The notes under the pieces are model-generated. The model saw nothing but the letters and a program-made list of their open reading frames with translations, had not been told where the DNA came from and made no database searches. DNA of 64,000 nt, taken from contig LNFL01000057.1 of NCBI GenBank assembly GCA_001464275.1, positions 1-64,000 of the forward strand, written 5' to 3'. Source of the stretch: Actinobacteria bacterium Ga0077560. GTDB taxonomy: Bacteria; Actinomycetota; Thermoleophilia; Miltoncostaeales; Miltoncostaeaceae. The translations under genes were made by a program, and so were the position numbers. Shown piece after piece: positions 59,162 to 64,000 of this stretch. Position 1 is the first letter of the stretch, and every line of letters begins with the position of its first letter.

Positions 59162-59983
59162 CCGGCGGAGCGCTCGCGGCAGGGACGCCCGCAGCGTCCG
59201 GGTGATCCGGCCGGTGCCGCCTTCGACCGCAACCACGTGGACGTGATCCTGACCGGCGAGGAGCAGGGCCAGGTCGCGTTGGTGGGGTGTCGTGATGTCG
59301 ATGGAGATCGCCTGCTGACGGTCTGGTGGCCAGAGGCGGGTCTCGAGCACGACGCGCCCCTGGTCGTGGCGCACGTTGAAGGACACGGCACCCGCGGGCG
59401 GGGTGCCGGGGTCCAGGCGGTCGGCCGGGATCACCACCAGCACGTGACCGCGCCCCTGCCCAGCGACCGTGAGGCACGGGGCCGTCTCTGCGAGCAGTCG
59501 CCAGTGATGCCGCTCGATGCCGAACGGCGGCGGGTCGATGATGAAGTGCTCTGCGGCTCTTGCCACGGCGCAAAGCACGAATCGACGTGATCCGTCGGAG
59601 AGCGGCAGTGCCCCGCATCGCACGGACTCGGTGTCGCCGGGACGGGCGGTCCAGATGACCAGGGTTCCGTGCTCGGCGAGCCGGCGAAGGCGCCGCCGGC
59701 CGGCGATGTACGCCAGGTCGGTCGTGCATGCGGGCGGTGAATGCGCGTCCATGCCCGCCTGGGCGAGCGACATCCGCAGGAACCGGGGCGGTTCCGGTGG
59801 GGCGGGGTCGACGGCGAACACGAGGCGGCCGGTCTCGGGGTCCGGGACCGGCCCGACGTGCAGGAGCGACAGCGGAGGCCCGCCGGCCGATGGCGGTTCC
59901 TCCACGGCGACCAGCCCCTCCCAGCCCACGGCGACCGCCCGCAGGAGCGCCTCGGGCGCATCCTGGGCCCAGGGCCCGCTCAT
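59147..59983 (-). CDS. Uncharacterised protein of the heme operon
   Basis: This 278-residue cytoplasmic protein of no family that I recognise is last in the leftward heme-uptake operon. It overlaps hmuV by four bases and is coupled to it. It has two halves: residues 20-160, with MSLAQAGMDAHSPPA and VLCAVARAAEHFIIDPPPFG (read in part), and 165-278, with HVLVVIPADR, FNVRHDQGRVVLETRLWP and DLALLLAGQDHVHVVAVEGG (read in part). It has no signal peptide or membrane helix. A role in heme handling is suggested only by position. Confidence 0.78.
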   Translation of the reverse strand: MSGPWAQDAPEALLRAVAVGWEGLVAVEEPPSAGGPPLSLLHVGPVPDPETGRLVFAVDPAPPEPPRFLRMSLAQAGMDAHSPPACTTDLAYIAGRRRLRRLAEHGTLVIWTARPGDTESVRCGALPLSDGSRRFVLCAVARAAEHFIIDPPPFGIERHHWRLLAETAPCLTVAGQGRGHVLVVIPADRLDPGTPPAGAVSFNVRHDQGRVVLETRLWPPDRQQAISIDITTPHQRDLALLLAGQDHVHVVAVEGGTGRITRTLRASLPRALRRSGEQ

Positions 59984-60777
59984 ACCGCGGCCTCCGTTCC
60001 GCGTGCGGCGGGTGTGACCGTGACCTGGCCATTCGCCGTGCAGGAGACGGCGATGGGGTGCCGGAACGCCGCCTCCAGGCCCTTCGGGGTGAGCACCAGC
60101 CGGGGCTCCCCGAGGGATGTGATGCGGCCGGCGGTCATGAGCGCGATCCGGTCGGCGTACGCGGCGGCCAGATTGAGGTCGTGCAACACGACGACCACCA
60201 GGCGGCCGTCGCCGGCTTGGGCGCGGGCGACGGTGAGGACGTGGTGCTGGTGGCGGATGTCCAGTGCCGCCGTGGGCTCGTCCAACAGCAGGATCCGGGC
60301 GTCCTGGGCGAGCACCCGCGCGAGGCCCACACGCGCCCGCTCCCCCACCGACATCGCCGTGACCGGCGTGTCGGCCAGGTGGCAGGCATCGGCGGAGGCG
60401 AGGGCGTCATCCACGGCCGCCCCGACGCGGCGGGCCGACGGGCGTCCACCCCATGCCGTGCATCCCATCTCCACGATCTGCCGGGCGGTGAACGGGAACT
60501 CCACCGACCATTGCTGGGTGAGGACCGCCCGGATGCCGGCGAGGCGGCGTGCACCCCATTCCCCGGCGGTGCGGCCGAGGAGGCGCACCTCACCGGCGGT
60601 GAGTCGCAGGTCACCGGCGAGGGCTGAGAGCAGCGTCGACTTGCCCGCGCCGTTCGGGCCGATGATCCCCAGGACCTCCCCCGCCGTGGCGTCCAGGGTG
60701 ACGGCATCGAGGACCGTCCGGTGGCCGAGCCGGTGGGTGAGTCCGGTGGCATGGAGGATGGGAGCGGTCACGCCCAT
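59980..60777 (-). CDS. hmuV: Heme/iron-complex ABC transporter ATPase
   Basis: This 265-residue ATPase of the FecE/HmuV class has Walker A GPNGAGKST near residue 41, signature SVGERARVGLARVLAQ (a variant of LSGGQ), Walker B ILLLDEPTAALD and H loop VVLHDLN. It starts at the ATG at 60777, overlapping the permease gene by ten bases. The mutated signature MSVGE is common in HmuV proteins. Confidence 0.92.
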   Translation of the reverse strand: MGVTAPILHATGLTHRLGHRTVLDAVTLDATAGEVLGIIGPNGAGKSTLLSALAGDLRLTAGEVRLLGRTAGEWGARRLAGIRAVLTQQWSVEFPFTARQIVEMGCTAWGGRPSARRVGAAVDDALASADACHLADTPVTAMSVGERARVGLARVLAQDARILLLDEPTAALDIRHQHHVLTVARAQAGDGRLVVVVLHDLNLAAAYADRIALMTAGRITSLGEPRLVLTPKGLEAAFRHPIAVSCTANGQVTVTPAARGTEAAV

Positions 60778-61868
60778 CCTCCATGCTCCTGCCTGGTGCG
60801 ATGCAGCAGCCATACGAAGAACGGGCCGCCGAGCAGGCCGGTGATCACCCCGAGCGGCAGCTCCACTGGTGCAACCACCGTGCGGGAGATGACATCGGCG
60901 AGCAGCAGGAGCACCGCGCCGCCGAGGGCGCTTGCCGGCAGGACGACCCGGTGGTCTGGCCCGACGGCCACGCGGATCAGGTGCGGGACGATGAGTCCCA
61001 CGAATGCGATGAGACCCGCGGCGGCGACCGCAGCACCGACCCCGAGTGCGGTCAGGACCACGACCATCGCGCGGACACGTTCGGTCGCGATCCCCAGGTG
61101 GCCGGCCTCGCGCTCGCCGAGGGCGAGGACATTGAGCGGCCGTGCGGCGAACGGCAGCGCGGCGACCGCAGGGAGGGTGAACGGGGCGGCCATCGCGACG
61201 GTGTCCCATGTTGCTCCGCCGAGGCTGCCCAGGCGCCAGAACGTGAGGTCCCGCAGCTCCTGATCGCTCGCGGCCGATGTCAGCAGGCCGACCGCCGCCT
61301 CCACGACGGCGGTGATGGCAAGGCCCGTGAGCAGCAGCGTGACCACCTCGGTGCGCCCGCCACGCCGGGACATCAGGTAGACGAGCATGGTCGCGAGCAG
61401 CGCGCCGACGAAGGCCGCGACGGGCTGGGTCATCGCTCCGAGGAACGAGACGCCGGCGACGATCGCGACGCTCGCCCCGAGTGCGGCCCCCGCGGACGCC
61501 CCCACGACACCGGGGTCGGCCAGCGGGTTCCGGAAGATCCCCTGCAGGGCGGCGCCCGCGATGCCCAGTGCCGCCCCCACGAGGACGGCGAGGATCACGC
61601 GCGGGAGCCGGATGGCCCAAAGCACCTCGGCGTGCTGGGGATCGACGGCGACTCCGGTATCGATGCCAAGAAGACGGTCGGCGAGCACCGCCAGGACGTC
61701 ACCGGGTGGGATGTCGATCGCGCCGATGCCCAGCCCTGCCACCGCCGCGACGGCGACCGCGGCCGACAGGAGGGTGAGGGCCCCCGGCGCCCGCAGGCGC
61801 CGGAGGATGCTCGGGTGTCCGGTGAGATCGCCCGCGGACGGAGTGCCGGCGGCCGCCGCCCTGGTCAC
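60768..61868 (-). CDS. hmuU: Heme/iron-complex ABC transporter permease
   Basis: This 366-residue FecCD permease has about nine helices and the typical segments RLPRVILAVLVGAALGIAGAALQGIFRNPLADPGVVG (read in part) near residue 75 and GLIAFVGLIVPHLIRVAVGPDHR (read in part) near 280. The FRNPLADPG loop contacts the ATPase. It overlaps both neighbours. Confidence 0.94.
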   Translation of the reverse strand: MTRAAAAGTPSAGDLTGHPSILRRLRAPGALTLLSAAVAVAAVAGLGIGAIDIPPGDVLAVLADRLLGIDTGVAVDPQHAEVLWAIRLPRVILAVLVGAALGIAGAALQGIFRNPLADPGVVGASAGAALGASVAIVAGVSFLGAMTQPVAAFVGALLATMLVYLMSRRGGRTEVVTLLLTGLAITAVVEAAVGLLTSAASDQELRDLTFWRLGSLGGATWDTVAMAAPFTLPAVAALPFAARPLNVLALGEREAGHLGIATERVRAMVVVLTALGVGAAVAAAGLIAFVGLIVPHLIRVAVGPDHRVVLPASALGGAVLLLLADVISRTVVAPVELPLGVITGLLGGPFFVWLLHRTRQEHGGWA

Positions 61869-62809
61869 CGGCGGCCGCGCAGCAGCTCGGGGTGCAGGGC
61901 GCTGCTGAGGTCACGGATCGCCGCGCCGGTCCTTGGGCCGATTCCGAGCAGGTACTGGTCGTCGAATGCCAGCACCCGGCGGTTCCGGCCGGCGGGTGTC
62001 TGCGCCACGCCGGGGATTCGCAGCAGCCCGTCGATGCCGCCGACCGACTCCAGACCGGCCTGCGGGACGAGGATCACCTCGGGCGCGGCAGCCACGAGGG
62101 ATTCGGCGGTGACCGGCTGGAAGCCGGTGATGCCGAGCTCCGCCCCGACGTCGCGGCCGCGCGCGGCGGCGATCATCACGTCCCCGCGGGAGCCCCTGCC
62201 GCCAAGCAACTGCACGCGGCTGCCGCGCAGGTAGAGCATCGCGACCTTCGGCCGGGTGGTTGACCGCGCGGCGCGGCGTTGTGCGGCCAGGATGCGGGCC
62301 CTGGTGGTCGCGGCCAGTCGCGCCGCGCGGTTGGGGACGCCCAGGGCGCGGCCGACATTGCGGATCTTCTGCCAGGCCGAGGCGACGCGGTCGTCGTCGG
62401 GCAGGATGACGGTGGTGACCCCGGCGTCGCGGATCTGCCTGATCACGCTCGCCGGACCTGCCGTGGTGTTGCCGATGACTACCGTGGGGCGCAGCGACAG
62501 GATCCCCTCGGCGCTCAGCGTCCGCTGGTACCCGATGCGCTGCACCCGCACGGCGGCCGCCGGGTACGTGGCGCTCGTGTCGGTGCCGACGACGCGGCCG
62601 CCCAGGCCCAGCGCGAACACGACCTCCGCGAGGTCGCCGTTGAGGACGACGATCCTCGTGGCGTTGCGCACGACGATGCGGTCCCCGGCGGCGTCGGTGA
62701 CACGGGAGGGCAACGCCGGCGCCCGCTCCGGGCGGGGTGCGGCCACCGCGGAGGCGCCGATGAGCAGCAGCGCGAGCCCGGTGAGCAGTGCGACGCCACC
62801 CCGCCTCAT
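61865..62809 (-). CDS. hmuT: Heme-binding protein HmuT
   Basis: This 314-residue exported substrate-binding protein of the TroA/FecB fold has a signal peptide over residues 1-24 and no lipobox Cys, so it may be attached through other parts or be free. It shows NATRIVVLNGDLAEVVFALG (read in part), GTDTSATYP and RIGYQRTLSAEGILSLRPTVVIG (read in part); the Tyr in IGYQR is the likely axial heme ligand of HmuT proteins. Confidence 0.9.
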   Translation of the reverse strand: MRRGGVALLTGLALLLIGASAVAAPRPERAPALPSRVTDAAGDRIVVRNATRIVVLNGDLAEVVFALGLGGRVVGTDTSATYPAAAVRVQRIGYQRTLSAEGILSLRPTVVIGNTTAGPASVIRQIRDAGVTTVILPDDDRVASAWQKIRNVGRALGVPNRAARLAATTRARILAAQRRAARSTTRPKVAMLYLRGSRVQLLGGRGSRGDVMIAAARGRDVGAELGITGFQPVTAESLVAAAPEVILVPQAGLESVGGIDGLLRIPGVAQTPAGRNRRVLAFDDQYLLGIGPRTGAAIRDLSSALHPELLRGRR

Positions 62810-63471
62810 GCGTGTGCCCCGATGCCTGCGTGCCCGGAGAGCGTGATGGTCCTGGCCCCCACCCCTGCCCGGTCGGTGGTCACCACATGCCGGCGCGCAG
62901 GGACGAGCACCCCGTCCAGGGCCACGTGGTCATCCTGATAGGTCTGGACCCGGTCCAGCACGCCCTCCGGCTCCCAGAACGAGACCGAGAACACCCGTGA
63001 GATCCAGCCCCCGACCGGCGCGGTCACCGTCTCGAGCACGCGGATCGTGAAGGTGGTGGCGGCCGGTGCGCGGCTCACCTCGAGGATCCGGCCGTCGTCG
63101 TCGACCAGGTAGCTCGAGGACAAGGAGTCCTCGATGTGGATGCGCAGCGCGCCGTCGTGGCGCTCACCGGCGCGGTGGCCGTAGCGACCGTCGGCCTGCT
63201 CGAAGCTGCGCGGCGCCCGGTGGGCGATCATCATCGCCAGCTCACCGCGGGCCCAATCGGCGACGGGTCCCGGATCCCGGAAGGTGATCTCCGGTTCGAC
63301 GCCGACGCGGGCGACGATGCGCCCGGGGTTCTCCTGCACGCCGTCCTGCACGAGCAGGTCCGCCGAGAAGCCGGAGAAGGCCTCCGGCCAGCGGTACACA
63401 CCCTCGTGGGCAGCGCGCATGCGGGCGGTCACGGGCGCTTCGGCGAGGTCCGGAGTGGGAGCGGTCGGCAC
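62806..63471 (-). CDS. DUF3386-like protein, first gene of the heme operon
   Basis: This 221-residue protein starts at a GTG (63471) with GGAGGA upstream; the frame remains open up to 63582 but that part holds the promoter. The sequence MRAAHEGVYRWPEAFSGFSADL (read in part) and the beta-rich remainder (YLVDDDGRILEVSRAPA, FSVSFWEPEGVLDRVQTYQDD, read in part) resemble DUF3386 proteins. These are uncharacterised but occur with iron/heme uptake genes. It overlaps hmuT by four bases. Confidence 0.82.
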   Translation of the reverse strand: MPTAPTPDLAEAPVTARMRAAHEGVYRWPEAFSGFSADLLVQDGVQENPGRIVARVGVEPEITFRDPGPVADWARGELAMMIAHRAPRSFEQADGRYGHRAGERHDGALRIHIEDSLSSSYLVDDDGRILEVSRAPAATTFTIRVLETVTAPVGGWISRVFSVSFWEPEGVLDRVQTYQDDHVALDGVLVPARRHVVTTDRAGVGARTITLSGHAGIGAHA

Positions 63472-63558
63472 GAATGGTCCTCCGTTTCTAAAGACAGTGG
63501 GCGTTGCCAATAGAGGCGGCGCCACACTAGCCCGCGAAACCCACGCGTCACAAGGCAC

Positions 63559-63590
63559 ACCGAACATAAAATATTCGGTCACCCAAACTT
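63559..63590. promoter_or_regulatory. Iron-box-like dyads upstream of the heme operon
   Basis: ACCGAA and TTCGGT flank nine AT-rich bases (63559-63579). Overlapping this, the minus strand reads AAGTTTGGGTGACCGAAT (63573-63590), related to the palindrome before efeU. They lie 90-120 bp upstream of the first heme gene. The AT-rich centre (ataaaatat) could include a promoter -10 element. Confidence 0.6.
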
Positions 63591-63665
63591 CATGCCGGAT
63601 CGCGTTCCGCCGGGGACCTCGCGATCAACCCGCGGCGGCAGGTACCGGTCGGGCGAGCGGGCGCC

Positions 63666-63845
63666 TCAGCGGCGCATGAGCTTCATGACGGCCTTCGGGA
63701 TCTTCCCGCGAGTGCGCCGCCACTTCCGCTTGCCCATCCGCTCCGCAAGCCCTGCCGCCTCGAGGCGCTTCCACACCACGGGGCAGTTCTTGCACCGCGG
63801 TGAGGACTTGCAGCAGGACTTCTTGGTGGTGATCCGCTTCGCCAT
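63666..63845 (-). CDS. Small basic Cys-rich protein beside fur
   Basis: This is a 59-residue protein beginning MAKRITTKKSCCKSSPRCKNCPVVW and ending KLMRR (sequence given in part). Four Cys in a CC-x5-C-x2-C pattern suggest a metal site, and the rest is Lys/Arg-rich. Short proteins with this pattern are common in actinobacteria, but no function is known to me. It lies 14 bp after the Fur-like gene and is probably cotranscribed with it, suggesting a role in metal response. Confidence 0.75.
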   Translation of the reverse strand: MAKRITTKKSCCKSSPRCKNCPVVWKRLEAAGLAERMGKRKWRRTRGKIPKAVMKLMRR

Positions 63846-63859
63846 CGGCGATCAGCGTG

Positions 63860-64000
63860 TCAGGCCGCCGCGGTCTCCGCCTCGCGAACGGTCCGGCATG
63901 CCGCGCACACGCCACGAACGACGACCTGAGCGTCGTCGGGGGCGAAACCGGCGGTGCGCGCCGCGTCCAGCAGCTGGGACTGGTCGGGGGTCGCCTCGAT
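63860..64000 (-). CDS. Fur-family regulator, C-terminal part (cut by window edge)
   Basis: The last 46 residues of a protein run in from beyond the right edge. They read GFAPDDAQVVVRGVCAACRT and end ETAAA. The VxGxCxxC motif is the structural zinc site near the C-terminus of Fur/PerR/Zur regulators. With the iron and heme genes next to it, an iron or oxidative-stress Fur protein is likely, but the DNA-binding half is not visible. Confidence 0.75.
   Translation of the reverse strand: MEATPDQSQLLDAARTAGFAPDDAQVVVRGVCAACRTVREAETAAA

Overview
The window is GC-rich (about 70%) with GTG/TTG starts, Actinobacteria-type genes and no sign of a eukaryotic or AT-rich host. The gene content (EfeUOB, HmuTUV, many OmpR-type two-component systems, DUF11 surface protein) suits a high-GC actinobacterium. 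A Thermoleophilia/Solirubrobacterales-like host is possible, but this is an impression and not a proven assignment.

The most striking architecture is a series of four near-identical units of about 340 bp (7569-7909, 16193-16525, 33213-33554, 53358-53700), all in the same orientation. Each has an upstream arm of short direct repeats, then a 51-bp core matching the 3' part of a tRNA gene with a CAT anticodon, then a downstream arm ending in a hairpin and a bipartite motif (gaaatggg-N15-gagggggtc). The 5' half of the tRNA is missing, so these look like attachment sites left by elements integrated at a tRNA gene. They cut the window into five modules. No integrase is visible. The same bipartite motif occurs twice more, on either side of the relaxase gene.

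Module A (1-7.6 kb) is plasmid-like: a MobF relaxase, an uncharacterised coiled-coil protein, an orphan winged-helix regulator, ParA with a small partner, seven iteron-like repeats and a replication initiator. Module B (7.9-16.2 kb) is heavy-metal resistance: a two-component system with two small membrane/secreted proteins, a CDF remnant, and a cadC-CDF-zntA operon, closed by a Phd/RelE-type toxin-antitoxin pair. Module C (16.5-33.2 kb) is an envelope-stress block: three OmpR-type kinase/regulator pairs, DedA, an undecaprenyl-pyrophosphate phosphatase, a PepSY protein, an LPG-synthase-TM protein with a GT4 glycosyltransferase, an ABC exporter with a lipoprotein, and a second, almost identical toxin-antitoxin pair.

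Module D (33.5-53.4 kb) is a complete pyridine-ring catabolic island. One long, tightly overlapping minus-strand gene series encodes a BMP-type ABC importer, a molybdenum hydroxylase with a separate SRPBCC protein, a split PEP-synthase-like pair, NicX (2,5-dihydroxypyridine dioxygenase), NicD (deformylase) and NicE (maleate isomerase). NicF (maleamate amidase) is divergent from a GntR regulator. The presence of the PEP-utilising/PPDK pair and SRPBCC, with no NicC, points to 3-hydroxypyridine as the substrate: 3-hydroxypyridine to 2,5-dihydroxypyridine to N-formylmaleamate to maleamate to maleate to fumarate. An IS481-family element lies between the importer genes and the regulator.

Module E (53.7-64 kb) handles iron and heme: a DUF11 surface protein, efeUOB, a hmuTUV operon with two accessory genes, a small Cys-rich basic protein and the C-terminus of a Fur-family regulator. 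Related palindromes lie upstream of efeU and of the heme operon.
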